The notes below the pieces were generated by a model that ran no database searches, was not told the origin of the DNA, and saw only the letters and a program-made list of their open reading frames with translations. 64,000 bases of DNA, from NCBI GenBank assembly GCA_945903465.1, contig CAMDOF010000008.1, forward strand, positions 1 through 64,000. Direction: 5' to 3'. The DNA comes from Opitutus sp. GAS368 (GTDB lineage: Bacteria; Verrucomicrobiota; Verrucomicrobiia; Opitutales; Opitutaceae). This document shows positions 9,797 through 19,753 of the stretch, piece by piece (position 1 is the stretch's first letter; each line of letters begins with the position of its first letter). A program made the translations under genes and the position numbers.

Positions 9797-10273
9797 TCGC
9801 GGGGGCCTTACTGATCGTCGCGATGCTCTCGGCGACGGCGCTTGCTTCAATCCGGACCAGTTACCTCAGTGGGTCGCGGACTTCCCTGAAGATGGCGCAT
9901 CGAACTTTTTATGCCCGCGATGCCGCCAACTTGGCTGATATCGATCTAGCAGAGGCGATGGCTTGCTTTAATCTCAGGGGAGCGGGGACGACCGCGGCAA
10001 CGGGGTGGTCGGGTTGGACGATCTCGGGGGTTAATGCGATGCGGACGTTCCCGACCTTTTCGACCTATTTCAACCGCGATGAGAACGGGCTCGGCTAAGT
10101 AAGGTGTATGTGACGAACTACGCGGGAGGGGGGGGGCGACCCCAGCGGTGCGCGCCGAAGGGGTGATTACCCCCTTTGACGGGAGTTCTCCGGTAATTAA
10201 GACGACCGAAATCGCTTTGTCGGGCGGGGTTGCCTCGGTGGTCGCAGGCCTCGTTACCCTTAACCACAAATGA
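9797..10273 (+). pseudogene. PilX-like type IV pilus assembly remnant
   Basis: The plus strand encodes a prepilin-like hydrophobic start, GALLIVAMLSATALASIRTS, followed by SLKMAHRTFYARDAANLAD and EAMACFN. This is the pattern of PilX N-terminal domains, with the transmembrane helix followed by a helix with repeated acidic and amide positions. The frame stops at TAA 10096-10098. Just after, a shifted frame reads VYVTNYAGG and then, beyond a run of nine G at about 10126-10134, AEGVITPFDG and PVIKTTEIALS to a TGA at 10271. At least two lesions break it. There is no start codon or leader peptidase site in the same frame. Minor pilins of this type normally sit in operons, and none is intact nearby. 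Confidence 0.55.
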
Positions 10274-10480
10274 ATTTTGGAACGGAACTGATCGCCGCCG
10301 GCGCCTCGTGGACCTTTGATTGTAAGGCGAACGCGGCGACCGCCCTCCCCGGAGGGGCCCGGCCAGAACCCGGCCCGAGCCCATCTGTCCCCTTGAAAGA
10401 TTCCGCGTGTTTTTGCGCTCCGGTGCTTTCCCGCTTGCCGCCGCTTTGCGCGATCGCAACCTTCATCGAAATCCACGCTC

Positions 10481-13400
10481 ATGCCTAAGCGCTCTGACCT
10501 GAAGTCCATCCTTATCATCGGTGCCGGTCCCATTGTGATCGGCCAGGCCTGCGAGTTTGATTACTCCGGCACCCAAGCTTGCAAGGCGCTGCGTGAGGAG
10601 GGTTACCGTGTCATCCTCGTAAACTCCAATCCGGCCACGATCATGACCGATCCGGAGTTTGCCGACGTCACCTACATCGAGCCGCTCACCGTGGAGTTTT
10701 TGGAGAAGATTATTATGGCGGAGCGGCCAGACGCCCTCCTCCCCACGTTGGGAGGACAGACCGCGCTCAATCTCTCGATGGAGTTGAACAAGCTGGGCAT
10801 TCTCGAAAAATATAACGTTGAGATGATCGGGGCCAAGCCCGACGCGATCAACAAGGGTGAAGATCGGGAGCTGTTCAAGCAGTGCATGTTGAAGATCGGC
10901 CTGGACGTCGCGAAATCCCGCACCGTCAAATCGATGGAGGAGGCGCGGGCGGCCGCTGAATTCCTCGGAGTTTTTCCGCTGATTATTCGGCCTTCGTTTA
11001 CTTTGGGCGGCAGTGGGGGTGGCATCGCTTACAATCGGGAAGAATTTGAGCGGATATGCGCCAATGGCATTGATCTTTCGCCGGTGCACGAAGTGCTCGT
11101 GGAGGAGTGTCTGCTCGGTTGGAAAGAGTACGAGATGGAGGTGATGCGTGACCATAAGGACCAGTGCGTCGTGATCTGTTCGATTGAGAATTTCGACCCG
11201 ATGGGGGTGCACACGGGTGACTCGATCACGGTGGCGCCGGCGATGACGTTAACCGACAAGGAATATCAGGTGATGCGGGATGCGTCGTTTGCGGTGATTC
11301 GGGAGGTCGGTGTGGAAACGGGTGGGTCGAACATCCAGTTTTCTGTTGATCCCGATACCGGTCGCATGGTCGTGATCGAGATGAACCCGCGCGTCTCGCG
11401 GTCCTCGGCGCTGGCCTCGAAGGCGACGGGTTTTCCGATCGCGAAGATCGCCGCGAAGTTGGCGGTAGGTTACGCGCTGGATGAATTGCGCAACGACATC
11501 ACGCGCCTCACGCCGGCGAGTTTCGAGCCCACCATTGACTACGTCGTCACGAAGATTCCGCGGTTTACCTTTGAGAAATTCCCTGATGCCGACGCGACGC
11601 TGACCTCGGCGATGAAATCGGTGGGTGAAGCGATGGCGATTGGTCGGACGTTCAAGGAATCGATGCAAAAGTGCCTGCGCTCGCTCGAGATCGGCGCGCG
11701 TGGCTTTGGGGGCGGCGGCAAGCACGGCGGAGATGAGCCGATCGATGAGAAGATACTCAATGCCAAGCTAGGCACGCCGAACGCGGAGCGGATTTTCTTC
11801 ATACGCCATGCCTTTCGGGCGGGCTACACGGTTGAAGACATCTTCGATATCACCAAGATCGACCGATGGTTTTTACAGCAACTGCTGGAAATTTTTGAAA
11901 TGGAAGAATCCCTGCGGCCTTGCACGCTGGCCTCGGTCGATACCGTGGCGCTGCGGCGAGCGAAGCAGTTTGGGTTTTCCGATGCACAATTGGCGCATCT
12001 GCTGAAGAGTGATCTGGCCGCGGTGCGGGCGGAGCGGAAGCAGCGCGGCATCCAAACGACGTACCGTTTGGTGGATACGTGCGCGGCGGAGTTTGAGGCG
12101 TTTACTCCCTATTATTATTCCAGCTACGGCGATGAGAACGAGGTGCGGCCGCCGTCTGGCAAGAAGAAGATCATGATTCTCGGCGGTGGACCGAATCGCA
12201 TCGGCCAAGGCATTGAGTTCGATTACTGCTGCGTGCACGCGAGTTTCGCGCTGAGAGAAATGGGTTACGAAAGCGTGATGGTGAATTCGAATCCCGAGAC
12301 TGTCTCGACGGATTACGATACGAGTGACCGGCTCTATTTCGAGCCGCTGACACTGGAAGATGTGTTGGAAATTTATCAGCAAGAGGGCTGTGACGGCGTG
12401 ATCGTCCAATTCGGCGGGCAGACGCCGCTTAACTTGGCGACCGCGCTCAAAGCGAATGGGGTGAATATCATCGGCACCTCGCCGGAGAGCATCGAAATCG
12501 CCGAAGACCGGAAGCTCTTCGTCAACGTGCTCAACAAGATTGGGCTCCGCCAGCCGGAGAACCGCATCGCCCTGACTGAAGGCGAGGCGATTCAATCGGC
12601 GGGCGAGATTGGTTACCCCGTGCTCGTCCGACCATCGTTTGTCTTGGGCGGCCGCGGCATGTTCATTCTTTACAGCGAGGACGATTTGCGGGCGGTAGTG
12701 CGCCAAGTGTTTGACGTGATGCCGGGCAAGCCCGTCCTGATCGATAAATTTCTCGAGGATGCGATCGAACTGGATGTCGACTGTATCAGTGACGGCGAGT
12801 TATCCGTGATTGGCGGTATGTTGGAGCATATTGAGTTTGCAGGCGTGCACTCGGGCGACGCGGCGATGGTGATGCCTCCGCACACGCTTTCACCCCAGAT
12901 GCTCGGCACCGTGCGCGCGGCCACGCACGCGCTGGCGCGTGAGTTGCAGGTGATCGGACTGATGAACGTGCAGTTTGCGATCAAGGGTAACCAACTCTAC
13001 GTGCTCGAGGTGAATCCCCGGGCGTCCCGCACCGTGCCCTTTGTGGCGAAGGCGATCGGCGTGCCGCTGGCTAAGCTCGCGGCCAAGGTCATGACGGGCG
13101 CGAAGCTGAAGGATCTGGGTTTTACGAGGGAGCAGACCCCCAAGCATTGGTGTGTGAAGGAAGCGGTGTTCCCCTTCGTGCGTTTTCCAGGATCGACCAT
13201 CGCGCTGGGGCCGGAGATGCGCTCGACGGGCGAGGTCATGGGCATCGACGACGATCTCGGCGTCGCCTTCGCCAAGGCGCAGGCGGCGGCGAAGCCTGGG
13301 CTGCCGGTGAAGGGCAACGTCTTCCTCTCCGTGAAGGATGCCGATAAAGCGGGCGCGACCGAAATCGCCCGCAAGCTTGAGGCGCTCGGCTTCAATCTTT

Positions 13401-13720
13401 ATTCGACGAATGGCACGGCCAAGACCCTCACCGCCGCCGGTTTGAAAGTGAAAAAACTGGCCAAAATCCAGGAAGGCCGGCCCAACGCCGTCGACCTGAT
13501 TAAGAATGGCCAGATCCAGATGGTGATCAATACGCCGGGCGGGATGGTGCCGCGCCGCGATGAAAACGCCATCCGCTCGGCGGCTTATATGCATAATGTC
13601 TGTATCATGACGACCCTGACGGGGGCGGCCGCCGTGGTGGAAGGTATTCGCGCCTTAAAGGAGAAGCACGTGGGCGTCCGGCCGATTCAGCACTATCGCG
13701 GCAACGTCACGGTGGTCTGA
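10481..13720 (+). CDS. carB: Carbamoyl-phosphate synthase large subunit
   Basis: This enzyme makes carbamoyl phosphate from bicarbonate, ammonia delivered by CarA, and two ATP, for arginine and pyrimidine synthesis in the cytoplasm. The 1079-residue length is the family norm. It starts [21 protein letters not shown], exactly at the usual N-terminus. It holds two homologous ATP-grasp halves: the first near 130-400 ([38 protein letters not shown]) and the second near 670-930 ([31 protein letters not shown]). A second pre-ATP-grasp fold starts at [20 protein letters not shown]. The C-terminal MGS-like allosteric domain, from about 940, ends with a conserved histidine-containing tail. carA is not in the window, and it appears monocistronic here. 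Confidence 0.98.
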   Translation: MPKRSDLKSILIIGAGPIVIGQACEFDYSGTQACKALREEGYRVILVNSNPATIMTDPEFADVTYIEPLTVEFLEKIIMAERPDALLPTLGGQTALNLSMELNKLGILEKYNVEMIGAKPDAINKGEDRELFKQCMLKIGLDVAKSRTVKSMEEARAAAEFLGVFPLIIRPSFTLGGSGGGIAYNREEFERICANGIDLSPVHEVLVEECLLGWKEYEMEVMRDHKDQCVVICSIENFDPMGVHTGDSITVAPAMTLTDKEYQVMRDASFAVIREVGVETGGSNIQFSVDPDTGRMVVIEMNPRVSRSSALASKATGFPIAKIAAKLAVGYALDELRNDITRLTPASFEPTIDYVVTKIPRFTFEKFPDADATLTSAMKSVGEAMAIGRTFKESMQKCLRSLEIGARGFGGGGKHGGDEPIDEKILNAKLGTPNAERIFFIRHAFRAGYTVEDIFDITKIDRWFLQQLLEIFEMEESLRPCTLASVDTVALRRAKQFGFSDAQLAHLLKSDLAAVRAERKQRGIQTTYRLVDTCAAEFEAFTPYYYSSYGDENEVRPPSGKKKIMILGGGPNRIGQGIEFDYCCVHASFALREMGYESVMVNSNPETVSTDYDTSDRLYFEPLTLEDVLEIYQQEGCDGVIVQFGGQTPLNLATALKANGVNIIGTSPESIEIAEDRKLFVNVLNKIGLRQPENRIALTEGEAIQSAGEIGYPVLVRPSFVLGGRGMFILYSEDDLRAVVRQVFDVMPGKPVLIDKFLEDAIELDVDCISDGELSVIGGMLEHIEFAGVHSGDAAMVMPPHTLSPQMLGTVRAATHALARELQVIGLMNVQFAIKGNQLYVLEVNPRASRTVPFVAKAIGVPLAKLAAKVMTGAKLKDLGFTREQTPKHWCVKEAVFPFVRFPGSTIALGPEMRSTGEVMGIDDDLGVAFAKAQAAAKPGLPVKGNVFLSVKDADKAGATEIARKLEALGFNLYSTNGTAKTLTAAGLKVKKLAKIQEGRPNAVDLIKNGQIQMVINTPGGMVPRRDENAIRSAAYMHNVCIMTTLTGAAAVVEGIRALKEKHVGVRPIQHYRGNVTVV

Positions 13721-13808
13721 TTCCCAGCCGCTCCCGGTGGACGGCGTTGCCGAGGTTTTTATTATCTAGAGTTTGCCATGGGCGGCCGGTTCTTATTCGG
13801 TCGCCCTC

Positions 13809-14654
13809 ATGACGCTGCGCCCGCTTCCCCTTGTTTTGCCAGGAGTTGTCCTGCTCGCAATCGTCGGTTGCGTCAGTGCCCCGGCTGATATCAGCGAATC
13901 GGCATCGACGAGTGAGCGGTCGCTGAGTGCCGCCTCGGCACCCGGAGGCTCCGCGCGGGCGACGGGGGAGACGCGTTCATCGGCAGATGCGCGGACGGGC
14001 GATCGGCCCTTGGAGAAAACGGTGAGCACGCCAGCGGTGACGGAGGCCCCGCGCAGCTCTTGGCGTCCGGAACGAGAGACGCGCCCGGCCAATGCGAGCA
14101 GCCCGGGCGAGGCGAGTCGCGCCACGAATGCAGGCAGCGGTGTGAGCGGGAGTAACGCCGCCAGCAGTCCGGGGGTGGCGCGGGTAGCGAACTCGCCAGA
14201 CACCGCGAAGCTGGTGGAGCAATTGAACGAATCGGCGCGAGAGTTGGCGACGCTGCGCACGGCCAACGCCAAGTTGCAATCAAAGCAAAGCCCCGCCTCA
14301 CCGGTTTCTTCTGCGTTGGCGAAGGCGGATCCGTTGGAGGAAAAGATGGCGGCAAGTCTGAAATCTTACGCCTCGTTTAAACAGGAAATGGTGGCCGTAC
14401 TCACGGAGATTGAGCGTTCGCGACAGGAAAATGCTGGTCTGAGCAGCAATTTAAGAGCCGCCGTGGACCAGGCTGAGCAAGCGCGGGCCAGCGTGGCCCG
14501 ACTGGAAAAAGACCTGCGCGCCGAACAGAAGGTGCGAGCGGAGGCGGAGAAGCTCGTGGGTGAGCTGCGGGAGCAACTGCGGGCGGTGGCGCGCGCCCTC
14601 TCCGCGGCGGGCTTGAGTGTGGATAAGCTCTCGGCTGGGGCGGAAAAGCGTTAA
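13809..14654 (+). CDS. Lipoprotein with C-terminal coiled coil, function unknown
   Basis: I do not recognise the family. From ATG 13809 the protein has 281 residues. It begins with a lipoprotein signal (MTLRPLPLVLPGVVLLAIVGC) whose Cys21 would be lipidated. This start is preferred to 13773, which would bury the signal. Residues about 25-145 are Ser/Ala/Gly/Pro/Thr-rich and probably disordered, a tether-like region. From about 145 on, heptad-rich helices (LVEQLNESARELATLRTANAKL, later EQARASVARLEKDLRAEQKV) predict coiled coils to the end. It may bridge the outer membrane and peptidoglycan or act as an assembly scaffold. It follows carB by 88 bp. Confidence 0.65.
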   Translation: MTLRPLPLVLPGVVLLAIVGCVSAPADISESASTSERSLSAASAPGGSARATGETRSSADARTGDRPLEKTVSTPAVTEAPRSSWRPERETRPANASSPGEASRATNAGSGVSGSNAASSPGVARVANSPDTAKLVEQLNESARELATLRTANAKLQSKQSPASPVSSALAKADPLEEKMAASLKSYASFKQEMVAVLTEIERSRQENAGLSSNLRAAVDQAEQARASVARLEKDLRAEQKVRAEAEKLVGELREQLRAVARALSAAGLSVDKLSAGAEKR

Positions 14655-14942
14655 CTTCGAGGCGTGGGCCCACGCCCCTTGCCGTCGGGATTTTTTCGGA
14701 GCCGCGAGCGGGGTCGAGGGGCGAAGCGTCCACTCGTTGGCGCGGGTGGCTACTCGGCACAGTAAAAGCGGAATCTTTGGGGTGCTGAGGGCTCGCCTTT
14801 TGGGCCGCGGAGTGGTCGCGAAATTATTGTGGGTGGCGATGGGGTGGCCCCGCCGCGCGCTGCTCGGCGGAAGGGGCGTCGCTGTGCTCGCGAGTATTTT
14901 TCAGGGTTTTCCTTTGGAGGGAAATTTGTTTTGGTGAATGCA

Positions 14943-15911
14943 ATGATTGCTTTGCGAATTCATGAAACGGGTGGAGTCGATAAGATGCGGGTCGACGAGA
15001 TCCCCGTGCCCATCCCGGCGGCGGATGAGATTCGTTTTCGCGTGGAGGCGGCGGGCGTCAATTTCATCGATACCTACCACCGCAGCGGTCTCTACAAAAT
15101 GGCCTTGCCGATTACGTTAGGGCAAGAGGCGGCCGGGGTGGTGACGGCTGTGGGGACGGCGGTGGCGGATTTTCGCGTGGGTGATCGCGTGGCCGGCGTG
15201 CGTGTGAATGGAGCCTACGCGGAGGAAGCCACGATCGCCGCCGCCTGGGCGGTGCGGGTGCCCGCGGCGGTGTCATCATCGCTCGCGGCGGCGGTGTTAT
15301 TGCAAGGGATGACGGCGCATTATTTGGTGAACGATACCTTTCCGCTACGACCGGGGCAGACGGCCTTGATCCACGCGGGTGCGGGTGGCGTGGGGTTGTT
15401 GCTGACGCAGATGGCCAAGCGGCGTGGGGCGCGGGTTTTTGCGACCGTGGGAACGGAGGCGAAAGCGGTACTGGCGCGGGCGGCGGGCGCGGAGGCCGTT
15501 TGTATTTATACGAAGGATGATTTTACGACCGCCGTGCGGGCTTGGACGGGTGGTCGCGGGGTGGATGTGGCGTACGACGCGGTGGGTCGAGAGACGTTTG
15601 AGGGCACTCTGAACAGCCTGGGCCCGCGCGGTATGTTTGTCTCTTTTGGCAATGCGAGCGGTCCGGTACCGCCATTTGCGCCGTTGTTATTGGCGCAAAA
15701 AGGCTCGCTGTTTTTTACGCGGCCGACGTTGGCTCATTACACGCAGACGCCCGAGGAATTTAAAACCCGGGTGAGTGAGCTGTTTGCCTGGATGGCGGCG
15801 GGCGTCCTGCAGGTGCGAGTGGGTGTGACTTACCCCCTGAAGGCGGCGGCGGCGGCGCATACCGCCTTGGAAGGGCGCGCGACGACTGGAAAAGTGCTCT
15901 TGCTGCCCTAG
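14943..15911 (+). CDS. Zinc-free quinone oxidoreductase (MDR superfamily)
   Basis: This NADPH-dependent quinone or enal reductase of the QOR type has 322 residues from ATG 14943 (MIALRIHETGG). A GTG at 14934 lies 13 nt after a GGAGG at 14916-14920 and is an alternative start adding three residues. The GroES-like fold is seen in VPIPAADEIRFRVEAAGVNFIDTYHRSGLYK and in TLGQEAAGVVTAVG. The Rossmann motif is HAGAGGVGLLLTQMAKRRGA at about residue 140. The zinc-binding Cys/His set of alcohol dehydrogenases is absent, as in QOR. The C-terminal tail (LEGRATTGKVLLLP) matches the family ending. It probably reduces quinones by one or two electrons, or alpha,beta-unsaturated carbonyls. No operon partner is evident. 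Confidence 0.9.
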   Translation: MIALRIHETGGVDKMRVDEIPVPIPAADEIRFRVEAAGVNFIDTYHRSGLYKMALPITLGQEAAGVVTAVGTAVADFRVGDRVAGVRVNGAYAEEATIAAAWAVRVPAAVSSSLAAAVLLQGMTAHYLVNDTFPLRPGQTALIHAGAGGVGLLLTQMAKRRGARVFATVGTEAKAVLARAAGAEAVCIYTKDDFTTAVRAWTGGRGVDVAYDAVGRETFEGTLNSLGPRGMFVSFGNASGPVPPFAPLLLAQKGSLFFTRPTLAHYTQTPEEFKTRVSELFAWMAAGVLQVRVGVTYPLKAAAAAHTALEGRATTGKVLLLP

Positions 15912-16809
15912 CGGGAGCGGCGGAGCCCAGCGTGGGGACCGCCGGCATGGTGACGGCGGGTGGGTGGACCGGGCGTCTGGTCCGAGCGCGCCGGACGCTG
16001 GTGGCGCCGGGCACGGAACCCGCGGCCGCCGTGGCGCGGATCTAGACCTGAGGTGGCGGGTGGCGGCTGGCGGGCCGAGCCCTGCGCAGATCGGCGGCGA
16101 GCTTGATCGCACGACCTAGTGAATCAAAGTATTTATAAATCGGATACAAATAGCCCATGGATTTTAATTCTGGGCGCTTGTTCACCGCTGCGACCGAATC
16201 CCCTTTCTGGCTGGCGAGTCGGCCTGCGCTATTCAGCGTCCGGGCGGGGCCACCGACCGGCGCGACCCCGGCGGACCAATTGTGCGCACGTGCGCACAAT
16301 TGGCGATGGGGATGATCCCGGGTTCGGCTGAAGGGCCCTGCCCTGAAGCAGCATCCGCTCCCCGCCAGGTGCGGCACGGGTGGCAACGTGGCTGGCCGGC
16401 GCGCTCGCTTGAGCGATGAGTCTGCACGGTTCATCGGGGTAGAGTGAAGCCACCGCCGCCGTTGGGTTGCCGGTCAGGCGAAGCCAGCCAGTCAAAAGGG
16501 GATGAATCGAAAAAGTATCACCGATGAGGTGATCCTGGGGTGCGTTGGGCGCGGCGGGTGCCTCAAAATCAGCGTCAGTCGCCAGTGAATCGACCGCCTC
16601 GACGGCGACGAGAAACTGCCTCGGAAGGGGGACGCAAATTTTTTCAGGATTGGGCGGTTTGATCGTGGCGCGGCCCGGTGGATGGGGTCGCGGACGCGGA
16701 GGCGCGAAGGGGTTTATTTTTTGGCGGGGGCTCAACGGACCAAACAACTTGATAAAAAGGTGAACGCCTCTCAGATGAAATCTTGGCCGCGGTGGCTGAT
16801 TAAAAAAAC
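15912..16809. other. Long intergenic region with palindrome, possible decayed minus-strand gene
   Basis: About 900 bp hold no confirmed gene. On the minus strand a frame from 16747 to 16229 includes VAVEAVDSLATDADFEAPAA and HLIGDTFSIHPLLTGWLRLT, which look protein-like. A second frame from about 16230 to 16100 reads GYLYPIYKYFDSLGRAIKLA. Together these suggest a degraded gene of about 200 residues that I cannot assign. A perfect 28-bp palindrome lies at 16276-16303. Confidence 0.4.
16276..16303. promoter_or_regulatory. Perfect 28-bp palindrome, candidate operator
   Basis: The sequence reads CCAATTGTGCGCAC and then its exact reverse complement, centred on CACGTG. All 28 positions are self-complementary and the symmetry breaks at 16275 and 16304. 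There is no loop, so DNA-level recognition by a dimeric regulator is more likely than an RNA hairpin. It lies about 500 bp upstream of the amidohydrolase gene, rather far for a simple promoter operator. Confidence 0.55.
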
Positions 16810-17772
16810 ATGATGATTACGCGTCGAAATTTTTTGCGGGAAACGCTTGGCGCTGGGGCGGTAGTTGCGATGAGTTCAGGCCTTGCGAAAGCGCCGCAAC
16901 CGGCGACGACAGTTGATTTTGAGGTGCCCGCCGGTGCCTGCGATTGCCACACCCATGTCTTCGGCGATCCGGAGAAATATCCCTTTTTTCCAGGGAGAAC
17001 CTATACGCCGGAGCCGGCGACCTCGGAGGAATTGGCGGCGATGCACCGGCGGCTTCACCTGCAGCGCGTCGTCGTGGTTCAGCCCAGTGTTTACGGCTCG
17101 GACAACCGGGCGACGCTCGATGCTGTGCAAGCGCGTGGGGCCGACGCGCGGGGCATCGCCGTGATCGGTGAGAAAACCACCGAAGCTGAAATCGATGCGA
17201 TGGGCGAGCTGGGGATTTGCGGTATCCGGCTCAACCTCGCCACGGGGGGTACCGATGATCCGGGCTTGGCGCGCGCGCGGCTCACCGCGGCGATCAAGCG
17301 GATGAGCCGGCGGAATTGGCATATCCAGATTTTTACCAGTCTGGCGGTCATGGCCGCGCTCCGCGACATCGTGGCAACATCGCCGGTGATGGTGGTGATC
17401 GACCATTTTGGCGGGGCCAAGGCGGGGCTCGGTCTCGAACAGGCGGGCTTGGCCGATCTGTTGGCATTAGTCCAATCGGGCAGGGTCTACGTAAAAATTT
17501 CCGGAGCGGAGAGTGCGTCGAATCGCGCACCCGATTTCTCGGATTTTGTACCGCTGGCGCGAGCGTTGATCGCGGCCAACCCGGACCGAGTCATCTGGGG
17601 CACGAACTGGCCGCACCCCGGTGGCTCTGGGGCAAAGAGCCCCACCGCATTGGCCCTCTCGCGACCGATCGACGATGGGCTAGTGATGAACCAACTGGCG
17701 GTCTGGGCCCCCGACGCGGCCGTCCGAAAGAAGATTCTCGTGGAGAATCCTGCCCGGCTTTTTGGATTTTGA
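16810..17772 (+). CDS. Tat-exported amidohydrolase family 2 protein (PDC lactonase-like)
   Basis: This TIM-barrel hydrolase of the amidohydrolase-2 family has 320 residues. It resembles 2-pyrone-4,6-dicarboxylate lactonase and related lactone or decarboxylating enzymes. A twin-arginine signal opens it (TRRNFLRE followed by a hydrophobic stretch, residues 4-28), so it is folded in the cytoplasm and exported. The metal-binding motif CDCHTHVFGDP is at about 45 and the distal WGTNWPHPGG at about 260. The strand segments VVVVQPSVYG, GIRLNLATGG and VVIDHFGG are placed as in the family. An ATG at 16813 is an equally plausible start. The substrate is unknown. Its export is unusual for a lactonase. 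A TatA gene is present at 53 kb. Confidence 0.85.
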   Translation: MMITRRNFLRETLGAGAVVAMSSGLAKAPQPATTVDFEVPAGACDCHTHVFGDPEKYPFFPGRTYTPEPATSEELAAMHRRLHLQRVVVVQPSVYGSDNRATLDAVQARGADARGIAVIGEKTTEAEIDAMGELGICGIRLNLATGGTDDPGLARARLTAAIKRMSRRNWHIQIFTSLAVMAALRDIVATSPVMVVIDHFGGAKAGLGLEQAGLADLLALVQSGRVYVKISGAESASNRAPDFSDFVPLARALIAANPDRVIWGTNWPHPGGSGAKSPTALALSRPIDDGLVMNQLAVWAPDAAVRKKILVENPARLFGF

Positions 17773-18182
17773 GGCGAGACGGCAAGCGGCGGAATGGCGA
17801 TTTACGCTCCCATCGTGATGCGGCTTCTGGCTGGTCCCGAGCGAACGCAGTCCGCCTCATCAGTTTGGTACGAGAATGATTAACGGGTGCTGGAGAACGG
17901 CTACACGTCAGCCAATCGGTTCGCCCGCTCCACCGCGAAGAGGGTGAATCGCACGGTCGCTTCCGTTGTGAGCGTCGACATCCTGATTGGCGTTTTTTTT
18001 ATCCAAGCCTGCGCCGGTCGCCATCATTCGCATCGACTCACGTTCCCGGCCTCGGCGGATTTTTGAGTTCGGGACCCTGGCGTCGACGAGCCTAAACGCG
18101 CCGTGGGCGGCCTTTGGCGCGGATGGTTACCCTTGGCAGATGATCGCTTCCCGCCTAGGTCTTTAAAGCCTTCGCGCACCCC
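17773..18182. other. Intergenic, no gene recognised
   Basis: Four hundred bases separate the amidohydrolase and sulfatase genes. Open stretches exist on both strands but show no recognisable domain. No clear terminator or promoter is visible. Confidence 0.4.
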
Positions 18183-19523
18183 ATGAAGACAAAGATATCT
18201 TGGATCAGCTTTCTGCTGTTTGCTTCGCTCACGTTCGTCGCCTCCGGTAACCCGAACATCATCTTTATTTTGGTCGACGATCTTGGTCCCGACTGGGTCG
18301 GCAGCTATGGCTCCGAGCATCTCACGCCCCACGTTGACCGGCTTGCGGCGAGCGGGGTGCGTTTTGAGACCGCCTGGACCTCCCCGATCTGCACGCCGAC
18401 TCGCGTGATGATGCTCACGGGAAAATATCCCGGTCGCACTGGTTGGACGGAACACTACGACGTCCCCCGTTGGGGCGGAGCGGGCCTCATTCCTGAAAAC
18501 TTTCCCACGTGGCCGCAGCAGCTCCGCCGCGCTGGCTACACCACCGCGATTGCGGGCAAATGGCAGATCAACGACCTCCGCGCCGAGCCGGACATCCTTG
18601 CCCGTCACGGCTTCGAGCGCCATTGCGTGTGGCCCGGCGTCGAAGAGGGCAACCCGCCCAGCGCCCATCGTTATTGGGACGCCTACCTGCAAACCGACGG
18701 GAAACGGCGCACGCACACCGGCCATTACGGGCCCGATGTTACCCAGCGTTTCGCCCTTGAGTTTATCCGCGAAAATCGCGCTTGGCGGTTTCTGCTTTAT
18801 TACCCGATGATTTCCGTGCACGCACCCAACGAGCTCACGCCGCTTAATCGCTCGAATCCTCCGCACGGTGAAGCGGCCCTCTACGCCGGCTCAGTTACTT
18901 ATATGGATCGCCAAGTCGGCGAATTACTCGACGAACTCGATCACCTCGGTCTCGCGAAAAATACCCTCGTGATTTTTGCCGGCGACAACGGTTCCTCGAC
19001 CGGTGGCACCCACGCCGGTCGCGCCGTCGCTGCCGGCAAGGGCCGCACGATCGAGCGGGGTGTCCACGTGCCGCTCATCGTGCGAGCGCCCGGAGTCAGC
19101 GGAGGGTGGGCCACGCCGGCTTTGGCGGATTTTTCCGACCTCTATCCGACGTTGCTCGACTTCGCCGGAATCAACCGTCTCCCCGGAGAACCCTTGGACG
19201 GCCGCTCGTGGGCCCCGCTCTTGAAAAAAGATCCGGCTTATCTTCCGCGTTCCTGGATCTACGCGCAACGCGACCTTTCCCGCACCGTGCGTGATCACCG
19301 GTTCAAGCTCGATACGGAAGGCGGTTTTTTCGAAATCGCGATCGACCCCGATCAGAAAACTCCCGTGGTGCCGTCACGCGATCCCAGCACTCGTGCCGCG
19401 CACAGTGCCCTCGTCGCCGCGTTGGCTTCCATTCCTGCGCAGGCGCCCACGCCGCCGTTCCCAGGCTACTCGCCCGACCGGATGCGGGCGCTGGCCGAGC
19501 CGGGCCAAAGTGGTAAAAAGTAA
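18183..19523 (+). CDS. Secreted sulfatase (formylglycine-dependent, S1 family)
   Basis: This exported enzyme hydrolyses sulfate esters, probably on polysaccharides or their fragments. It has 446 residues with a signal peptide of about 22 (MKTKISWISFLLFASLTFVA). Catalytic features are the metal-binding Asp32-Asp33 (ILVDDLGPDW) and the sulfatase signature with Cys70 in CTPTRVMMLTGKYPG, the C-x-P-x-R form needed for conversion to formylglycine. GDNGSSTGG lies near 265. The Cys-type signature means a formylglycine-generating enzyme or an anaerobic maturase must exist elsewhere. The protein is slightly short for the family, mainly in the C-terminal subdomain. The next intact gene is a TonB receptor on the same strand, which suggests sulfated-glycan use. 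Confidence 0.95.
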   Translation: MKTKISWISFLLFASLTFVASGNPNIIFILVDDLGPDWVGSYGSEHLTPHVDRLAASGVRFETAWTSPICTPTRVMMLTGKYPGRTGWTEHYDVPRWGGAGLIPENFPTWPQQLRRAGYTTAIAGKWQINDLRAEPDILARHGFERHCVWPGVEEGNPPSAHRYWDAYLQTDGKRRTHTGHYGPDVTQRFALEFIRENRAWRFLLYYPMISVHAPNELTPLNRSNPPHGEAALYAGSVTYMDRQVGELLDELDHLGLAKNTLVIFAGDNGSSTGGTHAGRAVAAGKGRTIERGVHVPLIVRAPGVSGGWATPALADFSDLYPTLLDFAGINRLPGEPLDGRSWAPLLKKDPAYLPRSWIYAQRDLSRTVRDHRFKLDTEGGFFEIAIDPDQKTPVVPSRDPSTRAAHSALVAALASIPAQAPTPPFPGYSPDRMRALAEPGQSGKK

Positions 19524-19753
19524 CGCGGTTTAGCGAGGGCGGTTCGGTCCGCTGATCGAAGCCCCCTGCTAGCGGGTCCCCGCGAGCGGTGGCGCCGGCG
19601 GCTCGATCCCGGCGGCCCTCCCGTGAGCCGTGGGCATTTAACCAACGGCGGGGTTGAACCGCCATCGCGCCCGTTGACCGCTGCCCCCATCTGGCTCGTC
19701 TTCTTCGGCGCGGAAGCGGCTTAGGTTGGCGGTCGCGAGGCCCACCCGCGGGC

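Noticed and set aside
10481-13720. Two separate ATP-grasp genes
   Set aside because: Both halves lie in one uninterrupted frame, which is the normal CarB architecture.
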